NCBI RefSeq assembly: GCF_944324525.1
Contig: NZ_CALUWS010000022.1
Coordinates: forward strand, 1-48,574
From: an uncultured Desulfovibrio sp.
Lineage (GTDB): Bacteria > Desulfobacterota > Desulfovibrionia > Desulfovibrionales > Desulfovibrionaceae
Direction: 5' to 3'
Length of the DNA: 48,574 nucleotides
In this document: positions 22,660 to 32,579 of the stretch, piece after piece
How positions within the stretch are numbered: position 1 is the first letter of the stretch
How the letters are laid out: each line of letters begins with the position of its first letter
Program-made: the position numbers and the translations under genes
Notes under the pieces: generated by a model
Told to the model about the DNA's origin: nothing
Database searches by the model: none
What the model saw: only the letters and a program-made list of their open reading frames with translations

Positions 22660-25600
22660 ATGAATCTTTCCCGTATTTTCATCCTCCGGCCCATAGCGAC
22701 CTCGCTGCTCATGGCGGCGCTCCTGCTGTCGGGCCTGCTGGCCTACAGCTACCTGCCCATTTCGGCCCTGCCGCAGATCGACTATCCCACCATCCAGGTG
22801 CAGACCCTGTACCCCGGCGCGTCGCCGGACGTGACCTCCGCCGTGGTCACCGCCCCGCTGGAACGGCAGTTCGGCAGCATGTCGGGCCTTGTGCAGATGA
22901 CGTCCCTCTCCTCGGCCGGCTCGTCGGTCATCACCTTGCAGTTCGACCTCTCCGTGCCGCTGGACGTGGCGGAGCAGGAAGTGCAGGCGGCCATCAATTC
23001 GGCGGACAACCTCCTGCCCTCGGACCTGCCCAATCCGCCGGTCTACAACAAGGTCAACCCTGCCGACCCGGCCATCATCACCCTGGCGGTCATGAGCGAC
23101 GCCATGCCCATGACCCGGCTGGAAGACCTGGTGGACACCCGTCTGGCGCAGAAGATCTCCCAGGTCTCGGGCGTGGGACTGGTGACGCTCTCCGGCGGCG
23201 AACGGCCCGCCGTGCGCGTGCAGGTCAATCCCAAGGCGCTGGCCGCGGCGGGGATGACCCTTGCCGACATCCGCTCGGCCATCAATACGGCCAACGTCAA
23301 CGGCGCCAAGGGCAGCTTTGACGGGCCGGAGCGCGCCAGCACCATCGACGCCAACGACCAGCTGGCCTCGGCGGAGGAGTACGCGCAGACCATCATCGGG
23401 TACAAGGACGGCGCGCCCCTGCGCCTCAAGGACGTGGCCGAGGTGGTGGAAGGCGCGGAGAACGCCCGGCTCTCGGCCTATGCCGCGGGCGACGGCCAGA
23501 CCTTCCGGCAGGCCATCGTGCTCTCGGTGCAGCGGCAGCCCGGGGCCAACGTCATCAAGGTGGCGGACAGCGTGATCGAGCTGCTGCCGGAACTGCAGAA
23601 GACCCTGCCCGGCAATGTGGAAGTTCGTGTGGTGACCGACCGCACCACCACCATCCGCGCCACGGTGCATGACGTGCAGCTGGAGCTTTTGCTCTCCATC
23701 GCGCTGGTCATCTGGGTGATCTGGCTGTTCCTGCGCAACGCCTCGGCCACCATCATCCCGGCGCTGGCCGTGCCGCTCTCGCTGGTGGGTTCGCTGGGGG
23801 TCATGTACCTTGCGGGCTACTCCCTCAACAACCTGACCCTCATGGCGTTGGTCATCGCCACGGGCTTCGTGGTGGATGACGCCATCGTGGTCATCGAGAA
23901 CATCTCCCGTTATCTGGAAATGGGCATGAAGCCCGTCCCGGCGGCCCTGCGCGGCGCGGGGCAGATCGGCTTCACCATCATCTCCCTGACGCTCTCGCTG
24001 GTGGCGGTGCTCATCCCTCTGCTCTTCATGGGCGATGTGGCCGGGCGGCTGTTCCGGGAATTCGCGGTCACGCTGGCCGTGACCATCCTCATCTCGGCGG
24101 GCATCTCCCTGAGCCTCACGCCCATGCTCTGCGCCACCATGCTGCATCCCCAGGCCATGCGGCACGAGAAGCAGCAGACGGAGAGCGGCTTCTTTGCCCG
24201 GCTGTTGCGCTGGTACGCCGGCAAACTGGACTGGGTGCTGGCCCATCAGGGCCTGACCCTGCTGGTGGCGCTGGGCACGCTGGTGCTGACGGTCTTCCTC
24301 TATATCGTGGTGCCCAAGGGTTTCTTCCCCACGCAGGACACGGGCGTCATCCAGGGCATAGCCGAAGCGCCGCAGGATTCGTCCTTCGCGGCCATGACCC
24401 GCCGCCAGAAGGAGCTTTCCGACCTCATCCTGGCCGATCCGGCCGTGGACAGCGTGGTTTTTCTGGTGGGGGTGGACGGCGTCAATCCCAGTCTGGGCAC
24501 TTCCCGGCTGACGGTGAACCTCAAGCCGCTGTCCGACCGCGACGCCCGCGCGCCGGAGATCGCCCGCCGCATCATGGCCCGGGCCGACGCCCGGCCGGGC
24601 CTGAAGCTCTACATGCAGCCCGTGCAGGACCTGACCATCGAGGACAGGGTGTCCCGCACCCAGTACCAGTTCACGGTGGAAGCCCTGGACCGGGAGCAGC
24701 TCCAGGAATGGACGCCGAAGATCGTGGACGCTCTGGCCAAACTGCCGGAGCTCGACCATGTGACCAGCGATCTGCAGGGCTACGGCCGCGTGCTCTGGCT
24801 GGACATCGACCGGGACAGCGCGGGCCGCTACGGGCTCACCATGAGCGATATCGACAACGCCCTGTACGATGCGCTGGGCCAGCGGCTCATCTCCACCATC
24901 TTCACCCAGACCAATCAGTACAAGGTGGTGCTGGAGACGGCCCCGCGCTTCCGCAACGGGCCGGGCGCGCTGGAGAACATCTATGTGAAGAGTTCGGACG
25001 GGCAGCCTGTGCCGCTGAGCACGCTGGTCAGGATGGAGGAGCGCGCCGTGCGGCTCTCCATCGCCCGTCAGGGGCAGTTCCCCGTGGCCACCATTTCCTT
25101 CAACGTGGCCGAAGGCTCGTCCCTGAGCGCGGCGGTGGACGCCGTGCTGGCCGCCGAACGGGAGCTGGGCCTGCCCGCCTCCCTGCGTTGCCAGTTCCAG
25201 GGGGCGGCGCTGGCCTTCCAGTCCTCCACCACCAATCAGGTCTGGCTGGTGCTGGCGGCCATCATCACCATGTACATCGTGCTGGGCGTGCTCTATGAAA
25301 GCTATGTCCACCCGGTCACCATCCTTTCCACCCTGCCTTCGGCCGGGGTGGGCGCGCTGCTGGCGCTCATGCTGGGCGGCATGGAGCTGGGCGTGGTGGG
25401 CATCATCGGCATCATCCTGCTCATCGGCATCGTCAAGAAAAACGCCATCATGATGATCGACTTCGCGCTGGACGCCGAGCGCGGCGAGGGCAAGAGCCCG
25501 GAGGAAGCCATCCGGCAGGCCTGCCTGCTGCGCCTGCGGCCCATCCTCATGACCACCTTGGCGGCCCTGCTGGGCGCGCTGCCGCTCATGATCGGCTGGG

Positions 25601-25785
25601 GCATGGGCGCGGAGCTGCGGCGGCCCCTGGGGGTGACCATGGTGGGCGGCCTCATCTTCAGTCAGGTGCTGACTCTCTTCACCACGCCGATCATCTATCT
25701 CTGGTTCGACCGGCTGGCCATCCGTTTCCGCCGACGCCGTTCCGTCATGTTCGCTGAAGGAAGGGATGCGGAGGAACGGCCATGA
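22660..25785 (+). CDS. mdtB: RND efflux pump subunit (MdtB-like)
   Basis: A 1041-residue, 12-TM proton-driven exporter. It starts [25 protein letters not shown] and has [24 protein letters not shown], the usual first periplasmic strand. The proton-relay pair D406/D407 is in TM4 ([16 protein letters not shown]), and the later TM10 block is [16 protein letters not shown]. Length is typical. Together with the downstream pump it should form a heterotrimer for bile salts, novobiocin-like drugs or metals (MdtABC substrates are known from E. coli; here inferred). The gene lies 146 nt after the adaptor, with no strong ribosome site visible, in contrast with the overlaps around it. Confidence 0.88.
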   Translation: MNLSRIFILRPIATSLLMAALLLSGLLAYSYLPISALPQIDYPTIQVQTLYPGASPDVTSAVVTAPLERQFGSMSGLVQMTSLSSAGSSVITLQFDLSVPLDVAEQEVQAAINSADNLLPSDLPNPPVYNKVNPADPAIITLAVMSDAMPMTRLEDLVDTRLAQKISQVSGVGLVTLSGGERPAVRVQVNPKALAAAGMTLADIRSAINTANVNGAKGSFDGPERASTIDANDQLASAEEYAQTIIGYKDGAPLRLKDVAEVVEGAENARLSAYAAGDGQTFRQAIVLSVQRQPGANVIKVADSVIELLPELQKTLPGNVEVRVVTDRTTTIRATVHDVQLELLLSIALVIWVIWLFLRNASATIIPALAVPLSLVGSLGVMYLAGYSLNNLTLMALVIATGFVVDDAIVVIENISRYLEMGMKPVPAALRGAGQIGFTIISLTLSLVAVLIPLLFMGDVAGRLFREFAVTLAVTILISAGISLSLTPMLCATMLHPQAMRHEKQQTESGFFARLLRWYAGKLDWVLAHQGLTLLVALGTLVLTVFLYIVVPKGFFPTQDTGVIQGIAEAPQDSSFAAMTRRQKELSDLILADPAVDSVVFLVGVDGVNPSLGTSRLTVNLKPLSDRDARAPEIARRIMARADARPGLKLYMQPVQDLTIEDRVSRTQYQFTVEALDREQLQEWTPKIVDALAKLPELDHVTSDLQGYGRVLWLDIDRDSAGRYGLTMSDIDNALYDALGQRLISTIFTQTNQYKVVLETAPRFRNGPGALENIYVKSSDGQPVPLSTLVRMEERAVRLSIARQGQFPVATISFNVAEGSSLSAAVDAVLAAERELGLPASLRCQFQGAALAFQSSTTNQVWLVLAAIITMYIVLGVLYESYVHPVTILSTLPSAGVGALLALMLGGMELGVVGIIGIILLIGIVKKNAIMMIDFALDAERGEGKSPEEAIRQACLLRLRPILMTTLAALLGALPLMIGWGMGAELRRPLGVTMVGGLIFSQVLTLFTTPIIYLWFDRLAIRFRRRRSVMFAEGRDAEERP

Positions 25786-28700
25786 AGCAGCCGGACTTCG
25801 ACAGCGAAGGGGCGGCCCGGCGGCATCGTTTCGGGCCGGAGTTCCTGCCGGTCAATTTTTCCGCGCCCGTCATCCGGCGACCGGCGGCCACTGCGCTGCT
25901 GTCCCTGGCCATCGCGCTGGCGGGGATCATCGCCTTTCGCCTGCTGCCCGTGGCCCCGCTGCCGGAAGTGGACCTGCCCGTGGTGGTGGTGCGGGCCTCC
26001 ATGCCCGGCGCGAGCCCGGAGACCATGGCCGCCACCGTGGCCACCCCGCTGGAGCGCGCCCTCGGCCGCATAGCCGGGGTGACGGAGATGACCTCCAGCA
26101 GCAGCCTCGGCTCCACCAGCGTCATCCTGCAATTCGATCTGGAGCGCGACGTCAACGGCGCGGCCCGCGACGTGCAGGCGGCCATCAACGCCGCGCGCTC
26201 GACCCTGCCGACCATGCCGTCCAATCCCACCTACCGCAAGGTGAACCCGTCGGGCGCGCCCATCATGATCCTTTCCGTGACCTCGGAGGTGCTGACCAGT
26301 TCCCAGCTCTACGACGCGGCTTCCACGGTGCTGGCCCAGAAGATCGCCCAGATCCCCGGCGTGGGGGAAGTGACGCTGGGCGGCGGCGCGTTGCCGGCCG
26401 TGCGCGTGCGCCTCATCCCCGATGCCCTGAGCCGGGCGGGCGTCAGCAGCGAGGACGTGCGGCGGGCCATCAGCGGGGCCAATGCCTACCTGCCCAAGGG
26501 CATGGTGGAGAGCGACGAGGCGTTCTGGCTGGTGGACGCCGCGGACCAGCTCTCCGATGTGGCCGATTACCGGCGGCTCATCGTGGCCCGCAAGGGGGAT
26601 GCCGTCATTCGCCTCGGCGACGTGGCCACGGTGGAGATGAGCTCGCAGGACGTGCGCAACATGGCCCTTTCCAACGGCAGGCAGGCCATCCTGCTCATGG
26701 TCTTCCGTTCCACCGGGGCCAACATCATCGAGACCGTGGACAGGGTGAAGTCCATGCTGCCGCAACTGCGGGCCTGGCTGCCGGAAAGCGCGGACCTGAC
26801 CGTGCGCATGGACCGCTCCATCACCATCCGCGCCTCGCTGGCCGAGGTGGAGAAGAGCCTGCTGCTCTCCGTGGCCCTGGTGGTGCTGGTGGTCTTCCTC
26901 TTCCTGCGCAACGGCCGGGCCACGGCCATCCCCGCGGTGGCGGCCCCGGTGTCGCTCATCGGCACCTTCGGGGTCATGTACCTTTGCGGCTACACGCTGG
27001 ACAATCTTTCGCTCATGGCGCTCACCGTGGCCACGGGCTTCGTGGTGGACGACGCCATCGTGGTGCTGGAGAACATCGTCCGCCGCATGGAGCTGGGAGA
27101 GACGCCGCTCCGGGCCGCGCTGCGCGGCGCGCGGGAGGTGGGCTTCACGGTCATCTCCATCTCGCTCTCGCTGGTGGCGGTCTTCATCCCCATCCTCTTC
27201 ATGGGCGGCATCGTGGGGCGGCTGTTCCGGGAATTCTCCGTGGTGCTGGCCACGGCGGTGCTCGTTTCCATGGTGGTCTCCCTGACCACCACGCCCATGA
27301 TGTGCGCCCGCTATCTGCGTCCCTACGAGGAAGAGCTTTCCCGCCGCAGCGGACGGCTTGGCGGGCGGCCGGGCGGCATCGTCTCCCGCCTGTTCACGCG
27401 TCTCGGGCTGTGGTGGGGCGGCCTGCTGGGCGGCATGCAGCGCGGCTACGAACGCAGCCTGGCCGTGGTGCTGCGGCATCCGCGCCTGACCATGCTGTCG
27501 CTCCTGCTGGTCATGGCGGGCAACGTCTGGCTGTACATGGTCGTGCCCAAGGGCTTTTTCCCCACGCAGGACACGGGCGTGATCATGGGCGGCATGCGCG
27601 CCGACCAGAGCGCGTCCTTCCAGAGCCTGCAGGAGAAGATGCCGCGCCTCATGCGGATCATCCAGGAAGACCCGGCCGTGGAGCAGGTCTCCGGGCATAT
27701 GTCCGGCTCGCGCGGGGGCGGGGGCGTGTTCATCGCCCTGAAGCCGCTGGAGGAGCGGGGCATCTCCGCCATGCAGGTCATCGGCCGCCTGCGGGGCAAG
27801 CTTTCCTCCGAGCCGGGCATGCAGATCTTTCTCCAGCCCGCGCAGGACCTGCGCATGGGCGGCCGCAGTTCGCGCTCGCAATATCAGTACACCCTGCAGG
27901 CCGACGACCTGGACGCCCTGCGGTCCTGGGGACGGAAGCTGCAGGAGGCCTTCGCGACCATCCCCATCCTCAAGGATGTGGACAGCGACATCGAGGAGCG
28001 GGGCCTGCAGACCCTGCTCAGCGTGGATCGCGACATGCTGGCGCGCCTGGGCCTGAGCATGGATGACGTGGACAACGCCCTGAACAACGCCTTCGGCCAG
28101 CGGCAGGTCTCCACCATCTACAAGGACAAGAACCAGTACCGCGTGGTGCTGGAGTTCCTGCCCGACTGGCTGGAAGGGCAGGAGGCCCTGCAAAAGGTCT
28201 ACCTGCCGGGACGGGACGGCCTTGTGCCGCTCTTGAGCGTGGCCGAGGTGGGGCCGGGTTTCGCGCCGCTCTCGGTGGCGCATCAGGGGCAGTTCGCGGC
28301 GGTGACGCTCTCCTTCAACCTGGCCGAAGGCGCGTCGCTCTCGCAGGCGCAGGAGGCCATCGACCGCGTGCGGGTGAGCATCGGCATGCCCTCCACCATC
28401 GTGGGCAGCTTCCAGGGCACGGCCAAGCTCTTCAAGGAGACCATACGCAATCAGATCGTGCTGATCTTCGCGGCGCTGGTGGCCCTCTACATCGTGCTGG
28501 GCGTGCTGTACGAAAGCCTCATCCATCCCATCACCATCCTCTCCACCCTGCCGTCGGCCGGCGGCGGCGCGCTGCTGGCGCTCATGGCCGTGGGCATGGA
28601 GTTCAGCGTCATCGCGCTCATCGGCGTGCTGCTGCTCTGCGGCATCGTCAAGAAAAACGCCATCATGATGATCGACTTTGCGCTGGATGCCGCGCGCACC

Positions 28701-29018
28701 CGCAAGCTGCCGCCGCAGGAGGCCATTTACGAGGCCTGCCGTCTGCGTTTCCGGCCCATCATGATGACGACCATGGCCGCGGCCCTGGGGGCCGTGCCGC
28801 TGGCGCTGGGGCAGGGCGACGGGGCGGAGATCCGCCAGCCGCTGGGCATCACCATCGTGGGCGGGCTCATGGTGAGTCAGGTGCTGACGCTCTATACGAC
28901 GCCGGTGGTCTACCTTTGTCTGGACAGGCTGCGCCTGCGCCTGCGGCGGCGCTGGTGGCGGCTGCGCTACGGCTCGGCCCGGGCGGCCCGGCTGGCCGTC
29001 CTGTCCCGGCGCGCCTGA
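25782..29018 (+). CDS. mdtC: RND efflux pump subunit (MdtC-like)
   Basis: A 1078-residue second RND pump. It has a 25-residue cytosolic N-terminal extension before [24 protein letters not shown], then the first strand [24 protein letters not shown]. The proton-relay Asp pair is D423/D424 ([17 protein letters not shown]), and the TM10 block is [16 protein letters not shown]. It overlaps mdtB by 4 nt (ATGA), so the two subunits are coupled. Two non-identical pumps in tandem are the hallmark of MdtBC. There is no outer-membrane factor gene after it; the next 900 bases hold no gene. Confidence 0.88.
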   Translation: MKQPDFDSEGAARRHRFGPEFLPVNFSAPVIRRPAATALLSLAIALAGIIAFRLLPVAPLPEVDLPVVVVRASMPGASPETMAATVATPLERALGRIAGVTEMTSSSSLGSTSVILQFDLERDVNGAARDVQAAINAARSTLPTMPSNPTYRKVNPSGAPIMILSVTSEVLTSSQLYDAASTVLAQKIAQIPGVGEVTLGGGALPAVRVRLIPDALSRAGVSSEDVRRAISGANAYLPKGMVESDEAFWLVDAADQLSDVADYRRLIVARKGDAVIRLGDVATVEMSSQDVRNMALSNGRQAILLMVFRSTGANIIETVDRVKSMLPQLRAWLPESADLTVRMDRSITIRASLAEVEKSLLLSVALVVLVVFLFLRNGRATAIPAVAAPVSLIGTFGVMYLCGYTLDNLSLMALTVATGFVVDDAIVVLENIVRRMELGETPLRAALRGAREVGFTVISISLSLVAVFIPILFMGGIVGRLFREFSVVLATAVLVSMVVSLTTTPMMCARYLRPYEEELSRRSGRLGGRPGGIVSRLFTRLGLWWGGLLGGMQRGYERSLAVVLRHPRLTMLSLLLVMAGNVWLYMVVPKGFFPTQDTGVIMGGMRADQSASFQSLQEKMPRLMRIIQEDPAVEQVSGHMSGSRGGGGVFIALKPLEERGISAMQVIGRLRGKLSSEPGMQIFLQPAQDLRMGGRSSRSQYQYTLQADDLDALRSWGRKLQEAFATIPILKDVDSDIEERGLQTLLSVDRDMLARLGLSMDDVDNALNNAFGQRQVSTIYKDKNQYRVVLEFLPDWLEGQEALQKVYLPGRDGLVPLLSVAEVGPGFAPLSVAHQGQFAAVTLSFNLAEGASLSQAQEAIDRVRVSIGMPSTIVGSFQGTAKLFKETIRNQIVLIFAALVALYIVLGVLYESLIHPITILSTLPSAGGGALLALMAVGMEFSVIALIGVLLLCGIVKKNAIMMIDFALDAARTRKLPPQEAIYEACRLRFRPIMMTTMAAALGAVPLALGQGDGAEIRQPLGITIVGGLMVSQVLTLYTTPVVYLCLDRLRLRLRRRWWRLRYGSARAARLAVLSRRA

Positions 29019-29700
29019 CGCCCCCGGACGGATCGGCTTGTCTTGCGGGAAAAAATGGCTAATACTGCAAATTTAACGTAGAGGTCGTGCTGGGCGGCGA
29101 GATGTCACCGCAAACGCGCAGGTTGCCGGCAGCGCCTTTGCGCGACCGCCCTCGGTCGGCGGGCTTGGAAGGCTGGCCGGCGGGGCACGGCTGGACGATG
29201 ACGCGATGTTCCCGGAATGCGGGAGAGGAGAGCATGTCTCCTTACCCGATGAGTATTGCAGGTGTCCCCGTTGGATGAAATCCGTTAGGTTAGTCGCGCG
29301 CGAGATGAAGCGTTTTTGATCAGCCGGCATCCCCGGAACCGGTCGCTTTTTTGTCACTGGCGCCTCAGCCCGTACGGACGGGGAGTGCCGCCGCGCAGCC
29401 GTGATGCGGGCGTTCCCCGGCGCACGCGACGTCGCTGTCCGTTCGCCGCACATCCTTCACTTGCCGCTTGTCAGAAGATAGGGGATCCGGCGGACGTTCT
29501 TCGGTGGGATCCGAAGAGAAAAGCGCGGCCGGCCGCTGCCGGGAAGATCTCCGTCCCCGGCTCGCTGGAGAGGGACGGGGAGGCGTACGACCTTGACACC
29601 GGCGTACGGTCTGAAACGTTTCCGCCGTTCACCGGCAGGCTGGGCCCGACAAGGCCGCGCACGCGGATACGCGGTCGGCGCGGAAAGCATCCGCGTCGGA
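29019..29700. other. Gene-free stretch after the RND operon
   Basis: I see no supportable gene here. Short frames (for example 29087-29278) lack ribosome sites and family resemblance. The composition is irregular, with a short AT-rich run GGGAAAAAATGGCTAATACT near 29050 and several CGTCGG-type short repeats. It could be a decayed gene or a regulatory region. Confidence 0.5.
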
Positions 29701-29810
29701 GTCGGCACTAACGCCGTCCGGCTCGAAGTGAGCGGAAAAACGCGTTTTTTCGCGAGACGACGGGTGATATGGTTTGAAACCCAAAGCGTTTCAAACTGAA
29801 AATGCGCTAG
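29701..29810 (+). repeat. Family A repeat, copy 4
   Basis: GTCGGCACTAACGCCGTCCG, AGTGAGCGGAAAAACGCG and the stem TTTGAAACCC/GCGTTTCAAA appear in family order, ending GAAAATGCGCTAG. The terminal CTAG is shared with the start of the following family B copy. Confidence 0.75.
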
Positions 29811-29960
29811 AGCAATTCCACATTGAAAATGTGGCTTGATCGAGTAGTCGCAAGTGCGACTGCTCGCAACCGAACACACGGAAAAACCCCGCTTTTCCCG
29901 TAGTGTGAGGCAGCGTCAGCAGGGAAATTGGACACAATTTCCCTGCGAATCCGCTCTAAG
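29807..29960 (+). repeat. Family B structured repeat, copy 2
   Basis: Begins CTAGAGCAATTCC and ends GAATCCGCTCTAAG, with stems ACATT/AATGT, AGTCGC/GCGACT and GGGAAATTG/CAATTTCCC. Relative to copy 1 (14833-14988), both arms of the last stem changed together (C-G to T-A), and the first stem also covaries. It ends 52 nt before the glycosyltransferase ATG. Confidence 0.8.
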
Positions 29961-30011
29961 ATAAAGCAGGCAAAAAAGCGAGCCCCGGCACGGGCAGCCC
30001 CGAATACCGAT

Positions 30012-31448
30012 ATGCAAGAGCGTCTTCGAGTCCTGATCTTCATTCTGGCCTACAATGCGGAAAAAACCATCGCCAGCGTGCTTGACCGCATCCCGCGCGA
30101 GCTGGAGCAGCGGTATGATGTGCGGGTGCTGGTCATCGACGACTGCAGCCGCGACGCCACCTGGCAGCGCGCCCGGGAGCATCTGCAATCCTTCTGGTGC
30201 CCGGGGGAAGCCCTGCGCAATCCCGTGAACCAGGGCTACGGCGGCAATCAGAAAGTCGGTTACCGCTACGCGGCGGAACATGGTTTTGACGTGGTGGCCA
30301 TGGTGCACGGCGACGGGCAGTACGCGCCGGAATGCCTGCCGCAGCTGCTGGAGCCCTTTACCCGCCGGAACGAGCGGGTGGACGCGGTCTTTGGTTCGCG
30401 CATGCTGCACAAGCGGGATGCGCTCAAGGGGGGCATGCCCTACTACAAGTTCGTGGGCAACATGGTGCTGACCAGCCTGCAGAACCGTCTGCTCGGCACG
30501 CACCTCTCGGAATTCCACACAGGATACCGCGTCTATCGGGTGAGCATGCTGGCGGGCCTGCCTCTGGAGCTGGATACCAACGACTTCGATTTCGATACGG
30601 AGATCATCATGCAGGTGGTCTTTTCCGGCGGCAACATCGTGGAGCTGCCCATCCCCACCCATTACGGGGACGAAGTCTGCCATGTGAACGGCCTGCGTTA
30701 CGCCTGGGACGTCATGCTGACCAGCCTCAAGGGACGGCTCATCCGCATGGGCCTGTTCTATGACCCCAAGTTCTTCTTTCCCCAGACGGAAGTGGCCCGC
30801 AAGGTGAGCACCTTCTCCTTCCCGTCCACCGGCAGGGCCGTGGCCGAAAGCATCCGGCCCGGCAGCCTCGTGCTCGATTTGGGCTGCTCGGACATGGAAC
30901 TGGCGGCGCATCTGCGCGAGCGCAAGGGGTGCACCGTCATCAGCTGTCCGGATTCCGTGGATCTGGACAAGGAACTGCCCGACGTGCCGTGGGAGAAGCT
31001 GGACTATGTGGTGGCGCTGGACGTGCTGGAACAGCGCGACTCCGCCGAAGATTTTCTGGCCAGGCTGCGCGAGCGCCTGACGGACAACACCGGGGCCATC
31101 CTCATTGCGGGCAGCGCCAACGTGGGTTTCTTCATCACGCGGCTCATGCTGCTCTTCGGCCAATTCAACTACGGGCGGCGGGGCATCCTGGCCCTGTCCC
31201 ACAAGCGTCTGTTCACCATCGCCTCGCTGGCCCGGCTCATGCGCTATGCCGGATTCCGCGTCGTCCGCAAGCGGATCATGGCGGCGCCGTATCCGCGAGC
31301 CATAGGCAATAACCTGCTCTCCCGGGGGCTCATGTCCGTAAACCGTCTGCTGGCCAGGCTCATGCCGGGCCTGTTCGCCTATCAGGTGCTGCTGGAAGCG
31401 CGGCATACGCCCAGTACGGAAAGCGTGCTGCGCCGGGCGCAGCGCTGA
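30012..31448 (+). CDS. GT2 glycosyltransferase fused to methyltransferase-like domain
   Basis: A 478-residue bifunctional-looking protein. The N-terminal GT-A domain (residues 1 to about 250) has VLIFILAYNAEKTI, VIDDCSRDAT with D43/D44 and the sugar-nucleotide site MVHGDGQY (D101), most like dolichyl- or undecaprenyl-phosphate sugar synthases. The C-terminal domain starts near residue 285 with SLVLDLGCSDMELAAHL, the motif I of class I SAM methyltransferases, and continues with YVVALDVLEQ (motif II region). Start: ATG 30012, where the GT motif begins; no clear ribosome site is seen, and upstream frame lies in repeat B. It is followed by two membrane proteins, probably one lipid-linked sugar pathway. 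The substrate is unknown. Confidence 0.75.
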   Translation: MQERLRVLIFILAYNAEKTIASVLDRIPRELEQRYDVRVLVIDDCSRDATWQRAREHLQSFWCPGEALRNPVNQGYGGNQKVGYRYAAEHGFDVVAMVHGDGQYAPECLPQLLEPFTRRNERVDAVFGSRMLHKRDALKGGMPYYKFVGNMVLTSLQNRLLGTHLSEFHTGYRVYRVSMLAGLPLELDTNDFDFDTEIIMQVVFSGGNIVELPIPTHYGDEVCHVNGLRYAWDVMLTSLKGRLIRMGLFYDPKFFFPQTEVARKVSTFSFPSTGRAVAESIRPGSLVLDLGCSDMELAAHLRERKGCTVISCPDSVDLDKELPDVPWEKLDYVVALDVLEQRDSAEDFLARLRERLTDNTGAILIAGSANVGFFITRLMLLFGQFNYGRRGILALSHKRLFTIASLARLMRYAGFRVVRKRIMAAPYPRAIGNNLLSRGLMSVNRLLARLMPGLFAYQVLLEARHTPSTESVLRRAQR

Positions 31449-31574
31449 CGGAGCGGACAGTGCGAAACGTGCGACTGCCCCGGCTGCCACGAACGGCCCG
31501 TCTCCGCGTTGCTTCCCCGCCCGTCCCCGCCGCTTCGGCGGCAACGTCCGCAAAGGCGGACAGGGGGCGAGCGC

Positions 31575-32579
31575 ATGGCTAGCCCCGGCATGCCGGCGGC
31601 GCTTTTTTCCCGCCGCGGCCTCTTCTTTCTCCTGCAGGCGGCCATCAGTCTGGGCGCGCTGGCCTACGCCCTGGCGGGGGTGGATCTGCCGCTGCTCTGG
31701 CAGGCGTTGCGCGGCTACGCGCCCTGGGCCGTGGGGCTTTCCCTGGGCGCGTTGGCGCTGGATTATGCCTGCATGGGGCTGCGTCTGCACACGCTGCTGT
31801 CCGCGGGCACGCGCTATGCCCTGAGCCTCAAGGCCGTGCTGCTCTGCGTGGGCTATAACAACATCCTGCCCGCCAAGGCCGGCGACGCCATGAAGGTCGT
31901 CTTCCTGACCCGCAAGACCGGGATGTCCCTGCTCGACGTCAGTTCCATCATCCTCTGGGAACGGCTGCTGGATGTCCTGTCCCTGCTGTGCGTGGCCCTG
32001 CTGGCCTATACGCTGCTCGGCACAGGGCAGCGTCTGCTGCTGCCGGTGCTGCTCGTGCTGGGGGGCGGCGGCCTGTTCTTCTGCCTCCGCTGCTGGTCGG
32101 CCTGGTTCCATGCCGCCTATGCCCGCTTCTTCCCGGGCCGCATGGCGACGCTCTGCAGCCGCCTGCATGAACAGATCATCGACAAGATATCGCTTCCCCG
32201 GGTGCTGCGAGGCTTTGTCCTCTCGCTGGGCACCTGGAGCTGCTACTTTGCCAGTTTCGTCATTTCGCTTCGTCTGGTGGCCGGATTGCCTCTCGACGGG
32301 GTACAGATGCTCACGGTCTTTGCCGTGACCTGTCTGGGCATGGCCATCCCTTCCTCACCGGGCGGCCTGGGCGTTTTCGAGGGCGCCATGGTGCTCAGTC
32401 TTTCCTGGTTCGGCGTGGAGCAAAGCGCCGCCCTGGGCATCGCGCTGTATACCCATGCCCTGCATTTTCTCCCCGCCGCGCTGGCCGCGCTCCTGCTCAA
32501 CGGCAGCCGTGGTTTCTGGAAGGCGGCGGATCAGCCGGAAAGTTCCCGGAGGATAGATGGACAAGGCGACACGATTTGA
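31575..32579 (+). CDS. UPF0104/LPG-synthase-TM-like integral membrane protein
   Basis: A 334-residue protein with about 8 TM helices (FLLQAAISLGALAYALAG, WAVGLSLGALALDYACMGLRL, later LRGFVLSLGTWSCYFASFVISL). Family-like segments are GYNNILPAKAGDAMKVVFLTRKTGM, LWERLLDVLSLL and the C-terminal AIPSSPGGLGVFEGAMVLSL. This membrane domain is shared by lysylphosphatidylglycerol synthase transmembrane proteins and lipid flippase-like UPF0104 proteins. No aminoacyl-transferase domain is attached, so flipping or transfer of a lipid-linked product is a better guess than lysine transfer. Start at ATG 31575. It overlaps the next gene by 23 nt. Confidence 0.75.
   Translation: MASPGMPAALFSRRGLFFLLQAAISLGALAYALAGVDLPLLWQALRGYAPWAVGLSLGALALDYACMGLRLHTLLSAGTRYALSLKAVLLCVGYNNILPAKAGDAMKVVFLTRKTGMSLLDVSSIILWERLLDVLSLLCVALLAYTLLGTGQRLLLPVLLVLGGGGLFFCLRCWSAWFHAAYARFFPGRMATLCSRLHEQIIDKISLPRVLRGFVLSLGTWSCYFASFVISLRLVAGLPLDGVQMLTVFAVTCLGMAIPSSPGGLGVFEGAMVLSLSWFGVEQSAALGIALYTHALHFLPAALAALLLNGSRGFWKAADQPESSRRIDGQGDTI

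Noticed and set aside
22654-25311. Minus-strand open frame of 885 residues opposite mdtB
   Set aside because: It is the antisense shadow of a clear RND pump gene; the His/Gly/Asp-rich translation has no domain.
29073-29453. 126-residue minus-strand frame after mdtC
   Set aside because: No ribosome site, no recognisable domain, biased composition; I treat the interval as non-coding.
29928-30011. TTG start of the glycosyltransferase inside repeat B
   Set aside because: The extra 28 residues come from the repeat, and the GT2 motif begins at ATG 30012.
31575-32579. Calling the membrane protein a lysyl-phosphatidylglycerol synthase (MprF)
   Set aside because: Only the membrane domain resemblance is present; the soluble aminoacyl-transferase domain is absent.
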